Origin: Ensifer sp. MPMI2T | GTDB lineage: Bacteria; Pseudomonadota; Alphaproteobacteria; Rhizobiales; Rhizobiaceae | Direction: 5' to 3' | Assembly: GCF_004827385.1 (NCBI RefSeq) | Contig: NZ_SRXN01000042.1 | Coordinates: 1 to 49,229, forward strand | DNA: 49,229 nt | Part shown: in pieces, positions 35,529 through 43,691 of the stretch | How the letters are laid out: each line of letters begins with the position of its first letter | How positions within the stretch are numbered: position 1 is the stretch's first letter | Program-made: the position numbers and the translations under genes | The notes under the pieces: model-generated | Databases searched by the model: none | Told to the model about the DNA's origin: nothing | Seen by the model: the letters and a program-made list of their open reading frames with translations, nothing else

Positions 35529-36668
35529 CTAACGATATGGCCACATGTTGTCGGCGATCCTTGGGCGAATAACCTCCGAAACATGCTTGTCATGGTCTTC
35601 CGGGGACTGCACGAAGACTTCCTTGCGCCCCCACATGATATATTCCGTTTCCAACTGGTCGTTGGCCGCCACATCGATCTTGCTCCAGCCGACTCCATCA
35701 TAGGGATCGCCGGGGTCGACACGGATCATCGGCTTGGTGAGCTTCGGCAAACCTTCCGGGGCATAGGGCCACGGCCAGGACGTTGCCAACATCCCAATCG
35801 AACGCAACGTCCCGATCTCGTTGTAGAGGACCTGGTGCACGTGACCGTGAATGTTCGTGACCTTGGCATAGGGTTTCAGCACCTCATGGACTTCGCGCCA
35901 GTCACGCACCCAGAAATTCCACGGCGGATAGTACTCGTAGAGCGGGTTGTGGCTGAAGATGACGACGGGGCGCTGCTTGTCCCAGTCGGCGAGGGTCTTT
36001 TCCATCCAGTCGAGCTGATCCCGGCCGACGCCCGCCCACGGTCCGGCCACGGTGCCGTCGAGTGTGGCCATATGGCCCATCCGCTCCTCCGGCGTCATGT
36101 TCTTGGCCGTCCAGTAGTCCGGGCCGCGGCTGACGGTATCGAGGCCAATGAAGCGCACACCCTTGTGGTCGAAGGTCCAGTTGGGCTGGCCAAACAGCTC
36201 GCCCCATTTCTTGCCCATGTCGAGGTACCAGTCGTGCTCGCCGGGGATGTAATGTTTCGGGATCTTGATCTCCTTCAGCAGGTCGACGCCGAGTTCCAGC
36301 TCCTCGATCTTTCCAAGTTGGGCCAGGTCACCACCGAAAATCAGGAAATCGGCCGGCGGATCCATCGCCTGGACTTCCTGGGCCGCACGCACCACCTTGT
36401 CTACGAAGCGTGTGTTCAGGGATCTTGGATAGAGATGGGTGTCGGAGATCCAGGCAAACTTGAAGGGCGTTTCAGCCGCGTGCGCGATGTCGAGCGTGTT
36501 GAGCAGCGGCCACCAGGCGAAGGCCTGGCCGACAGTTGCCGCGCCGAATACCAGTGATCCGTGAATAAAGGTGCGTCGGGTAATTTTCAGTGAGTCGTCG
36601 GGCCGAACCCCTTCGGGTTGCAGTACGGAATGCATTTCGCGACGTATGCGATCAAGCTCGTCGGACAT
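35529..36668 (-). CDS. Tat-exported calcineurin-like metallophosphoesterase
   Basis: The 379-aa protein has an N-terminal Tat motif (KITRRTFIHGSLVFGAATVG) about 30 residues in, then a phosphoesterase domain with SDTHLYP, GGDLAQ, SHNPLY and GHVH. The fourth motif, normally GNHD, is GEHD (about residue 144), so the metal-bridging Asn is Glu. I chose ATG 36668, behind GAGGAGG. It lies between genes for a cytochrome c (14 bp downstream) and a blue-copper-like protein, not near any transporter. The substrate is unknown; a role in cytochrome or copper protein metabolism is only inferred. Confidence 0.85.
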   Translation of the reverse strand: MSDELDRIRREMHSVLQPEGVRPDDSLKITRRTFIHGSLVFGAATVGQAFAWWPLLNTLDIAHAAETPFKFAWISDTHLYPRSLNTRFVDKVVRAAQEVQAMDPPADFLIFGGDLAQLGKIEELELGVDLLKEIKIPKHYIPGEHDWYLDMGKKWGELFGQPNWTFDHKGVRFIGLDTVSRGPDYWTAKNMTPEERMGHMATLDGTVAGPWAGVGRDQLDWMEKTLADWDKQRPVVIFSHNPLYEYYPPWNFWVRDWREVHEVLKPYAKVTNIHGHVHQVLYNEIGTLRSIGMLATSWPWPYAPEGLPKLTKPMIRVDPGDPYDGVGWSKIDVAANDQLETEYIMWGRKEVFVQSPEDHDKHVSEVIRPRIADNMWPYR

Positions 36669-36792
36669 GACGAATCCTCCTCTCAGGCCGAAAAGAAGAA
36701 CTCGGCCCCACAGAGGCAGACATGGCATGTAAGCCAGTCAGTGCTTTTCTTTTTCGTTACTTTACTTTTCTTACGCCGAAACGTTACTCGTG

Positions 36793-37512
36793 CTACTTCT
36801 TCTTAAGCTCGATATCGAACTTGGTGGCTTTACCGCCCTCAACTTTAACGGGCATTTCCGTGGGTCCGATAAAGGGCTGCACTGCCACGAGCTTGTAGTC
36901 GCCCGGCGGAATGTCAGTGATGGAAAACTTGCCGTCAGCGCCGGTAACCGCGTAGTAGGGATTGTCCACCACGTAAATCCAGCCTTCCATCCAGCCATGC
37001 GCGTCGCAGTCGATGCGCACCGTGCCCGGCCGCGGCAATTCAACCGGTATGCGCTGACCTTTGTTCGGCAGGGCCAGGTTAAAGGCGGTGCGCTTGCCGT
37101 AATAGCCGTGCGTGTTGTGAAGCATCGGGTCCGAGTTGATCACGTCAAGCGGGCCTGCGGCGATCACCTGCACTTGGGGTTCGAAGCGGCATTTCAGGTT
37201 GTTCAGCTCGGGTGTCTTGCCGGGTGCGGGCCATTCCTTTCCCGACGCGACGTCGACCAGAAATACAACCGCGCTTTCGACCGCCTGATCGGCGCCAACG
37301 CGGATTAGCGGTTCATCCCGCGGTTCCCCGCAAACCTCAACATCCTTTGTCGGAATGATCTTGGTCGTCGGAACGTCGCCGCGATAGACGATGACGCCTT
37401 CAATGGACCCGCCTCCCGTTACGGCGCTTACCTCATAGGATAGAGCCGGCGGTGCGATCATCATAACCGCAGCAGTTCCAAGAATCTTAGAGAAGAAGCG
37501 GTGCTTTGTCAC
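36793..37512 (-). CDS. Exported blue-copper-like protein with carboxypeptidase-regulatory-like domain
   Basis: The 239-aa protein starts with GTG 37512 behind AAGGGGG; the leader reads KHRFFSKILGTAAVMMIAPP and is cleaved near LSYE. The middle has NSDPMLHNTHGYY, then IDCDAHGWMEGW (Cys-x2-His-x2-Met), the ligand spacing of plastocyanin-like copper sites (His early, Cys-His-Met late). The C-terminus (AVTGADGKFSITDIPPGDYK) is a carboxypeptidase-regulatory-like beta domain. It is related to proteins annotated as methylamine-utilisation/plastocyanin-like. It is the first gene of the minus-strand set and probably donates or receives electrons with the cytochrome. An upstream ATG (37542) lacks a ribosome site. 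Confidence 0.75.
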   Translation of the reverse strand: MTKHRFFSKILGTAAVMMIAPPALSYEVSAVTGGGSIEGVIVYRGDVPTTKIIPTKDVEVCGEPRDEPLIRVGADQAVESAVVFLVDVASGKEWPAPGKTPELNNLKCRFEPQVQVIAAGPLDVINSDPMLHNTHGYYGKRTAFNLALPNKGQRIPVELPRPGTVRIDCDAHGWMEGWIYVVDNPYYAVTGADGKFSITDIPPGDYKLVAVQPFIGPTEMPVKVEGGKATKFDIELKKK

Positions 37513-37555
37513 AGCAAGCCCCCTTCGCCTTGAAGGAAACATTGTATTTTCATTC

Positions 37556-37566
37556 AGAATGATTCT
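37556..37566. promoter_or_regulatory. Iron-box-like palindrome upstream of the blue-copper gene
   Basis: AGAATGATTCT is a perfect 5-1-5 palindrome, embedded in TTC-AGAATGATTCT-AAT. It matches the core of the ICE motif bound by the iron-responsive regulator Irr in rhizobia, and half of Fur/Mur-type sites. It lies 44 bp upstream of the GTG of the minus-strand blue-copper gene. Iron or haem status may control this gene set. Confidence 0.45.
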
Positions 37567-37773
37567 AATATCAAGGCGAAATCGCGATTTCGGCAGGGCT
37601 GGCGACGAATATAGATAGACGCCAGCGGGAAACACCCGGCCGCGTCATATCTCTTCGTATCCATTGCAAGGCTGAGCTATCGGAGCAGTTCTTCGGCGTC
37701 GCCAGGCATCCGGTTCGCATCGCCGCTGAGAGCGTGCAGCGAAGGATGTTGGCCCGCGATGAGGAGGCACGAC

Positions 37774-38382
37774 ATGGAGAGACGGACCGATCTGCTTTGG
37801 GCTTCGACTGGCAGACGCGCGGTTCTCCATGGATTGATGTCGGCTGCGGTATTCGTAAGCATCGTGCCTGGATTCGCAGCGTCTCCGGTCACCGTGGGCG
37901 GACCGTTCAGTCTCATCGAACCGGGTGGCGCCGTGGTGACCGACGCGAAGTTCCGCGGCAGTTGGATGCTGGTCTTCTTCGGTTACACCTCCTGTCCGAG
38001 TCTTTGTCCAACGACGCCGGTATATTGCCCCATAACAGCGGGCGTATCGCGCTCGGGATCGACTGTGATGAAGATTGGCTGCACCTTCGCGGCCTCGGGG
38101 CCAAGCCTGTCGAGAGCGATGGCAATCTCGCTCAGCGCCATTGACCGGCGAATCCTGGGATTGAGCGGAAGCGGGGAGCAGATCGCCTCGGTGGCGCAGA
38201 AATATGGCGCTTACAGCGACCGCCATCTGCAGGGAACAGGCGCCGACTATATCGTCGACCACAGCACCTACATCTACGTCATGGACCCTCAGGGCAAGTT
38301 CGTTCGCGGCTTGCGGGCCGGAATGTCCGGTGATTCCATGGCCGATATGCTGCGGCAAGTGATGACGAAGGATCGCGAGTGA
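37774..38382 (+). CDS. SCO1/SenC family copper chaperone with inverted internal segment
   Basis: The open frame (202 aa) has a Tat-like/Sec leader (GRRAVLHGLMSAAVFVSIVPG), the copper motif FGYTSCPSLCPTT (Cys74, Cys78) and the C-terminal part with IDRRILGLSG, KYGAY, VDHSTYIYVMDP (third ligand His) and GKFVRG. SCO proteins deliver copper to the Cu centre of terminal oxidases. Between residues ~83 and 123 the sequence is foreign; the conserved SCO core is instead encoded on the opposite strand in this interval, so the segment has been inverted. The reading frame is nevertheless open throughout. Function is doubtful because the central strands of the thioredoxin fold are replaced. Confidence 0.75.
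   Translation: MERRTDLLWASTGRRAVLHGLMSAAVFVSIVPGFAASPVTVGGPFSLIEPGGAVVTDAKFRGSWMLVFFGYTSCPSLCPTTPVYCPITAGVSRSGSTVMKIGCTFAASGPSLSRAMAISLSAIDRRILGLSGSGEQIASVAQKYGAYSDRHLQGTGADYIVDHSTYIYVMDPQGKFVRGLRAGMSGDSMADMLRQVMTKDRE
38015..38150. repeat. Inverted segment in the SCO gene with flanking 7-bp inverted repeats
   Basis: CGCCGGT at 38015-38021 and ACCGGCG at 38044+100 (38144-38150) are perfect inverted repeats. Between them, the minus strand reads MALSEIAIALDRLGPEAAKV followed by QPIFITVDPERDTPAVMGQY, the missing core of the SCO protein. Turning 38022-38143 over restores that core to the coding strand, though the present junctions are off frame by small indels. Confidence 0.8.
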
Positions 38383-38418
38383 ATCGTCGATCGGTTGCAA
38401 CTCGGAGACAAGGAGGCC

Positions 38419-39738
38419 ATGTCTGAACGCTTGTCTCGCCCTCAAAGGTTCGTGACAGCTCGATACGATCGCTTCTTCGCTGACGCGACGGCCCATCTCC
38501 ATGCCGAGCATCGGTACCGCATATTCGCAGACCTCGAACGGATCGCCGGGAATTTTCCGCGCGCAATCTGGCACGGACCGAGCGGGTCGAAAGAAGTCGT
38601 TATCTGGTGTTCCAACGACTATCTGGGCATGGGGCAACACCCGAGTGTGATCGGCGCCATGACTGAAACCGCGAAGCGTCTGGGGACCGGCGCGGGTGGC
38701 ACGCGTAATATATCCGGAACCAGTCATCCGTTGGTCGAGCTGGAAATTGAGCTCGCGGATCTTCATCGCAAGGAAGCAGCGCTGGTCTTCACCTCAGGAT
38801 ATGTCTCAAACCAGACATCTATCCCCACGATTGCGAAGCTGGTCCCCGAGTGTGTCATCCTCTCGGATGCGCTCAACCATAATTCGATGATCGAGGGTAT
38901 ACGGCACTCGGGCTGCGAAAAGCGGATCTTCCGTCATAATGATCTCGGCCATCTCGAGGAATTGCTGAGGACGGCCGGGCAGGCGCGGCCGAAATTAATC
39001 GTGTTCGAAAGCCTCTATTCGATGGATGGCGATATCGCCCCGATCCGCCACATCTGCGATCTTGCCGAACGTTACGGGGCCATGACTTACCTCGATGAGG
39101 TCCATGCCGTCGGAATGTACGGCCCGCGCGGTGGCGGCATCTCCGAACGCGACCACGTCACGCACCGGGTCGATGTTATCGAAGGAACGCTTGCCAAGGC
39201 ATTCGGCTGTCTTGGTGGCCACATTGCGGGAACCGCGACGCTCATTGACGCGGTGCGCTCCTACGCGCCGGGTTTCATCTTCACCTCAGCTTTACCGCCA
39301 CCAATTTGCGCCGCGGCGACCGCCGCCATCCGCCATCTGAAGGTATCGCACTTTGAGCGAGACGCTCATCAGGACCGCGTCCAGCGGGTGAAGGCGGAGC
39401 TACTGGGGGCGAAGTTGCCGGTCATGGCCAGTGGCAGTCACATCGTTCCAGTGCGGGTCGGCGATCCCGCTAAGTGCAAGTCGGCAAGCGACATGCTGCT
39501 CGCCGAGCATCGCATCTACATCCAGCCGATCAACTATCCTACTGTGGCGAGGGGAACCGAGCGGCTGCGCATCACGCCCTCTCCGTGCCATGACGACATC
39601 ATGATCAGCCAACTTGTGGCCGCGCTCAGCGAGGTTTGGGATGACTCGGGCTGCCGCGCGAAAGTGCCGCCTCTGCGGCGGAAAGAAGAGACACCGCTTA
39701 GCCCTAAGAGGACCGCGGCAATCAACAAGCGTTCCTAA
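38419..39738 (+). CDS. hemA: 5-aminolevulinate synthase (plasmid-type paralogue)
   Basis: The 439-aa PLP enzyme shows the ALAS signatures: NDYLGMGQHPSVI, GTGAGGTRNISGTSH, HNSMIEG, YLDEVHAVGMYGPRG and the Schiff-base lysine in GTLAKAFGCLGG. It condenses glycine with succinyl-CoA, the first step of haem synthesis in alphaproteobacteria. Most rhizobia have a chromosomal hemA, so this is probably an extra copy that supplies haem for the c- and b-type cytochromes encoded around it. The ATG at 38419 follows AAGGAGG. The C-terminal 35 residues (PPLRRKEETPLSPKR) are a basic tail not seen in short ALAS proteins. Confidence 0.92.
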   Translation: MSERLSRPQRFVTARYDRFFADATAHLHAEHRYRIFADLERIAGNFPRAIWHGPSGSKEVVIWCSNDYLGMGQHPSVIGAMTETAKRLGTGAGGTRNISGTSHPLVELEIELADLHRKEAALVFTSGYVSNQTSIPTIAKLVPECVILSDALNHNSMIEGIRHSGCEKRIFRHNDLGHLEELLRTAGQARPKLIVFESLYSMDGDIAPIRHICDLAERYGAMTYLDEVHAVGMYGPRGGGISERDHVTHRVDVIEGTLAKAFGCLGGHIAGTATLIDAVRSYAPGFIFTSALPPPICAAATAAIRHLKVSHFERDAHQDRVQRVKAELLGAKLPVMASGSHIVPVRVGDPAKCKSASDMLLAEHRIYIQPINYPTVARGTERLRITPSPCHDDIMISQLVAALSEVWDDSGCRAKVPPLRRKEETPLSPKRTAAINKRS

Positions 39739-39774
39739 TCCGCTCAGATGCGCGACCCAGAAAAGGAGGGAGAT

Positions 39775-41415
39775 ATGACGGCCAAGGAGATAAGGCTCGC
39801 TTTCCGGGCGCGTGACAGCATGCTGCATGGCATCGACACGCTTGCGCGTGCTGTCGGCGTAACGCTTGGGCCGCGCGGTCGAAACGTAGCCATCAACCGC
39901 TCCTTTGGCACGAAAATCACGAAGGACGGCGTGACGGTCGCTAGGGAAATCGAACTCGAGGACAGGTTCGAGGACATGGGCGTTCAGTTGCTCAGACAGG
40001 TCGCCATCAAAACCTCCTATCAGGCGGGCGATGGAACGACGACAGCGGTGGTTCTCGCCGACGCAATCCTCAGGGGCGGTGTACGGGCGGTCACTGCTGG
40101 CATGAACCCGATGGACCTGAAGCGCGGGATTGATCGTGCGGTCGAGGCGGTCGTCGCGGAGTTGAAACAGAATGCAAGAGCTGTCGCTTCAAACGTCGAG
40201 ATCACGCAGGTGGCGACGATTTCGGCCAACGGAGATCGGGAGATCGGCCACATCATCGCCGAGGCGATGGCGAAGGTCGGCAACAACGGCGTGATCATGA
40301 TCGAGGAAGGGAGATCGCACGAAACCGAAAGCGAAGTTATCACCGGCATTCAGTTCGACCGCAGCTACATCTCTCCCCATTTCGTCACCAATCGAGACAA
40401 AATGCGGGTGGACATGGAGGAGGCACTTATCCTCGTTTGCGAGAGGAAGCTGTCGAGCCTTAGCGAAATTTTGCCGCTTTTGGAGAAGGTGGTACAGGCC
40501 GACAAACCGCTTCTCATCATCGCCGAAGACATCGAGGCTGAAGTCAGGGCGGCGCTTGTTATCAACAAGCTCCGTGGCGGCCTCAAAGTGGCTGCTGTCA
40601 AGGCGCCGGCCTATGGCGAGCTCCGCAAGGCGATCCTGCAAGACATTGCACTGCTCACCGGCGGAACGGTTATCTCGGAGGATCTAGGTCTTAAGCTCGA
40701 GAGCATATCACTCGACCAGCTCGGGCGTGCCCGGAAGATTAGGGTAGACAAACAGAATACCACGATCGCGGAAGGAGGCGGGTCAAGCAGGGAAATCGCT
40801 GCGCGGATCGCTGCGATCAAGGCACAGCTCGAACTAAGCACGTCCGACTTTGATCGCGAAAAACTTCAGGAGCGGCTGGCACGGCTCTCCGCCGGGATTG
40901 CCGTGATCCGAGTCGGCGGCGCGACCGAGTCGGAGGTCCGGGAGAAGAAGGACCGTATCCGCAACGCCATGCATGCCACCCGTGCCGCCGTAGAAGAGGG
41001 CATCCTGCCGGGCGGTGGCGTCGCACTGTTGCGCGCAAGCAAGGCGATCCGGACCTTGAAAGTCGCGAATCCCGACCAGCAGGCCGGCATCAACATCGTC
41101 AAGGAAGCCGTAACGTGGCCGGCGAAGCAGATTGCGTCCAATGCGGGCGAGGACGGCTCGGTCGTCGCCGCTAGAATTCTTCAAAACGATGACTACGGCT
41201 GGGGTTACGATGCGCAGGCCGGAACGTTTTGCGATCTGTTAGCGGCAGGTATTGTCGATCCCGCCAAGGTCGTGCGCACGGCCCTTCAGGGTGCCGCCTC
41301 CATGGCCGGTCTCATGATCATGACGGAGGCGATGGTGGCCGAAGTGCCTGGTCCGCCGCCGCCAGAGCTTCCTGGCCACCACGATCACGAGGACAATCTC
41401 GACATTGATTTCTAG
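39775..41415 (+). CDS. groEL: Chaperonin GroEL, solo copy with Asn in place of catalytic Asp398
   Basis: The 546-aa protein is a full-length GroEL. Asp51 (KDGVTVA) and Asp86 (AGDGTTT) correspond to E. coli Asp52 and Asp87. At the position of Asp398 (E. coli VEDALHATR) it has IRNAMHATR, Asn397. Asp398 is needed for ATP hydrolysis in E. coli GroEL. The C-terminus ends ELPGHHDHEDNLDIDF instead of the usual GGM repeats. No groES lies beside it, so it would use another GroES or none. ATG 39775 follows AAGGAGGG. It sits between the haem gene and the oxidase operon, suggesting help in assembling oxidase or dehydrogenase. Confidence 0.93.
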   Translation: MTAKEIRLAFRARDSMLHGIDTLARAVGVTLGPRGRNVAINRSFGTKITKDGVTVAREIELEDRFEDMGVQLLRQVAIKTSYQAGDGTTTAVVLADAILRGGVRAVTAGMNPMDLKRGIDRAVEAVVAELKQNARAVASNVEITQVATISANGDREIGHIIAEAMAKVGNNGVIMIEEGRSHETESEVITGIQFDRSYISPHFVTNRDKMRVDMEEALILVCERKLSSLSEILPLLEKVVQADKPLLIIAEDIEAEVRAALVINKLRGGLKVAAVKAPAYGELRKAILQDIALLTGGTVISEDLGLKLESISLDQLGRARKIRVDKQNTTIAEGGGSSREIAARIAAIKAQLELSTSDFDREKLQERLARLSAGIAVIRVGGATESEVREKKDRIRNAMHATRAAVEEGILPGGGVALLRASKAIRTLKVANPDQQAGINIVKEAVTWPAKQIASNAGEDGSVVAARILQNDDYGWGYDAQAGTFCDLLAAGIVDPAKVVRTALQGAASMAGLMIMTEAMVAEVPGPPPPELPGHHDHEDNLDIDF

Positions 41416-41575
41416 CTCATCCTGCCGGTTTGAGGCGGTAGACCTCCTCCGTCACCCGTGGGCCACTACCGAGATGACGCCCTTGCCTACGAGCCACGCC
41501 TCGAAGGTCTCCGGGCACCCCGCGTGAGTCGATTTTGTCGAAGCGCGATGCACACCGATTCCACTCGTATCATTC

Positions 41576-41818
41576 TCACGGATCGCGTTCAGCAAGGTCG
41601 AAGTTGAGCTGCAACATTCGCGCAATGTTTATCAGAATCGTCTCGCAGACCTTATCTTGATTAGGATCCAGATATTTGACAGTCCAGTTTGCCCCGTTCT
41701 CCTTGGTGTCGAGCCGCTGAATCACAAAATCGGTGACGTGCTCGCATCCCGGCTCCTTATGGAGATCCGCGAGGATCAATGCCTTAAGCTCCGAGGCTTC
41801 CCTTGTATGTCTTTGCAT
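41576..41818 (-). CDS. Small conserved-type protein, 80 aa, function unknown
   Basis: The ATG at 41818 lies behind GGAGAG; the frame is also open upstream. The protein (MQRHTREASELKALILADLH ... NIARMLQLNFDLAERDP) is soluble and amphipathic, with a C-terminal helix. I do not recognise its family. It lies between groEL and a decayed cytochrome fragment, antisense to the surrounding genes. Confidence 0.6.
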   Translation of the reverse strand: MQRHTREASELKALILADLHKEPGCEHVTDFVIQRLDTKENGANWTVKYLDPNQDKVCETILINIARMLQLNFDLAERDP

Positions 41819-41949
41819 GGCCGCTCTCCTTCGGGATGATAACTTTCGACGCATCGCTCAACTGCATGATCGCGATCTCCGTCATGGCTAGACATGGTAC
41901 TGTTTTGGCTCTATTTTTAAAAGTTGCCCTCGTCCTCATGAAGGGGGTG

Positions 41950-42099
41950 GCTTCTATGGCGATGCGCGAGTTGGTGAGCGGGTTACTGGTGCATCGAGAA
42001 GCCGAACCAGGGCGAGAAGATCGATCCCGAATCGAAGGCGATGCGCTCGAGGCGTACATCACCTGGTCGAACACGGTGTTGGTGACACGCAAATACTAG
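41950..42099 (+). pseudogene. C-terminal remnant of a cytochrome c gene
   Basis: Read across a few frame changes, the plus strand gives MRELV, then WCIEKPNQG-EKIDPESKAM and ALEAYITWSNT, ending at 42099. This is the C-terminal end of the intact cytochrome at 35045-35515 (LRDMINWCIEKPNQGVKIDP, ALEAYITWSNTG). The DNA from 41984 to about 42083 is nearly identical, with small indels. The haem motif and N-terminal half are absent. It lies 135 bp upstream of ccoN. Confidence 0.88.
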
Positions 42100-42233
42100 C
42101 CTAGTCGATAGCCGGGGCACCGGCTGCAGGGAGCGCGCGCCGCGAGTCCGCCATCGGGGTCACCCCCTCGATGCCGGAAGGGTGGGGTTGAAGCAGTCGT
42201 GCGGCCCAGGAACCGCGCGGGGAGGTCTATGCG

Positions 42234-43691
42234 TTGGCAGAGACTGGGATGGAGCTGCGCGGCAACTTCGCGAATGTGGACCTGGATGCACTGGTCGACA
42301 ACCGGGTCGTGCGGACCTGGCTTTATTTCGGTATGTTCTGGCTGATGGTGACGCCATCCGTCGGCGTCTTGATCTCGAGCACCTTCAACTACCCCGACTA
42401 TCTCGGATCGGGAAACCTCGAGTTCACCTTCGGCCGGCTGCGCCCGATCCACGTCAACGGTGTCATCTTCGGCGCCTTCTCGACGCTTTTTATCGGCCTT
42501 TGCTACTATCTTGTACCGCGTCTGTCGGGGGTGCGGGTAATATGGTCGGAGTGGTCGGTTCTTCTCGCATGGATCTGGAACGTTGCAACACTAGCCGGTT
42601 TGGTCGGCTTGCTGATCGGTGACAGTGACGGTTTGGAAGCCGGAGAGCTTCCGCTCTACGCGAAGGGCGCATTCTTCATCGTAGTGGCTGTTGCTACCGC
42701 GCAGTTCCTAATCACGATCAGCCGAAGGCTCGAGCCGGCAATCTATGTCGCGCTATGGTACCTGATCGCCACTTTCGTGTGGACGACGATGAACTTCGTG
42801 CTTGGAAGCTTCATCCTGCCATACACGATCTCGGGCATCAACAGCGCCGCCTTCCATGGCCTCTATCTCCACTACATCGTCGGGCTGTGGCTAACTCCCG
42901 CGGGCTACGTGATTATCTACTATTTCCTGCCGGTCAGCGCCCGAAATCCGCTCTATGCCCATAAGCTCTCGCTGGTGGGCTTCTGGTCGTTGGCATTGTT
43001 CTACCCGTTCGTCGGCATCCACCATTACCTCTACAGTCCGATCGCCGACTGGGCCGAGACCTTGGCCGTCGTAACGTCGATGCTGCTGATCATTCCGGTG
43101 TGGACGGTGCTGGTGAACTTCTTCGGCACCATGATGGGCAAGTGGCATGAGTTCGGCAGGAACCTGCCGGCGAAGTTCCTGATCATGGGCTCGCTCATGT
43201 ATCTCGTCGGCTGCTTCCAAGGCTCGACTGAGGCGCTGCGGCAGCTGCAGCAGCCGACCCATTTCACCGATTTTGTCATCTCGCATTCGCACCTCACCGT
43301 GTTCGGCACCTTCGTCGTCTGGGCGATGGGGGGCCTCGTCTATACTTGGCCGCGGCTGTTCGGGCGCGAACTCTGGTCCTTCAAACTTGGCAACTGGTCG
43401 TTCTGGCTGATCACCGTCGGGATCGCGACCATGGGCCTGGTCCTCACAGCGGGTGGACTGCAGCAGGGTTATCAATGGATGAATGGGGTCGAATGGCTCG
43501 ACTCGCTCGTCTGGGTGAAGCCCTATTGGCTGGCGCGGACCCTGTCAGGTGTCAGCATGGATATCGGCATGTCGCTGCTGGTGGTGAATCTGATGCTGAC
43601 CGCGCTGACTAGCCCGGCGGCTGAGGCGCGACGCGTCCGCGGGCCGGTGGGAGCCCCTATCCCGTCCCCGGCGGGAGGGCTCGAGCGGTGA
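42234..43691 (+). CDS. ccoN: cbb3-type cytochrome c oxidase subunit I (CcoN), short form
   Basis: The protein (485 aa from a TTG start behind GGGGAGG) is shorter at the N-terminus than the ~540-aa FixN. It keeps the haem b and b3/CuB residues: His73 (LRPIHVNG), His213 (LYLHYIVG), His263-His264 (GIHH), Tyr257, placed 44 residues after His213 like the cross-linked Tyr of cbb3 enzymes, and His351/His353 (VISHSHL). It lacks the Glu ligands of NorB, so a nitric oxide reductase is less likely. About 12-13 helices are present. It forms the catalytic core in the inner membrane; its stop overlaps the GTG of the next gene. Confidence 0.88.
   Translation: MAETGMELRGNFANVDLDALVDNRVVRTWLYFGMFWLMVTPSVGVLISSTFNYPDYLGSGNLEFTFGRLRPIHVNGVIFGAFSTLFIGLCYYLVPRLSGVRVIWSEWSVLLAWIWNVATLAGLVGLLIGDSDGLEAGELPLYAKGAFFIVVAVATAQFLITISRRLEPAIYVALWYLIATFVWTTMNFVLGSFILPYTISGINSAAFHGLYLHYIVGLWLTPAGYVIIYYFLPVSARNPLYAHKLSLVGFWSLALFYPFVGIHHYLYSPIADWAETLAVVTSMLLIIPVWTVLVNFFGTMMGKWHEFGRNLPAKFLIMGSLMYLVGCFQGSTEALRQLQQPTHFTDFVISHSHLTVFGTFVVWAMGGLVYTWPRLFGRELWSFKLGNWSFWLITVGIATMGLVLTAGGLQQGYQWMNGVEWLDSLVWVKPYWLARTLSGVSMDIGMSLLVVNLMLTALTSPAAEARRVRGPVGAPIPSPAGGLER

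Noticed and set aside
39700..39774. CIRCE heat-shock element upstream of groEL
   Set aside because: The TTAGCACTC-N9-GAGTGCTAA pattern is not present.
42100..42233. FixK/FNR box expected upstream of ccoN
   Set aside because: I searched by eye for TTGAT-N4-ATCAA in 41400-42233 and before soxY and found none. Control by oxygen therefore cannot be claimed from sequence.
42234..43691. Nitric oxide reductase (NorB-like) instead of CcoN
   Set aside because: The cross-link Tyr at +44 from the CuB His is present and the NorB Glu ligands are not seen; CcoO domains follow directly.
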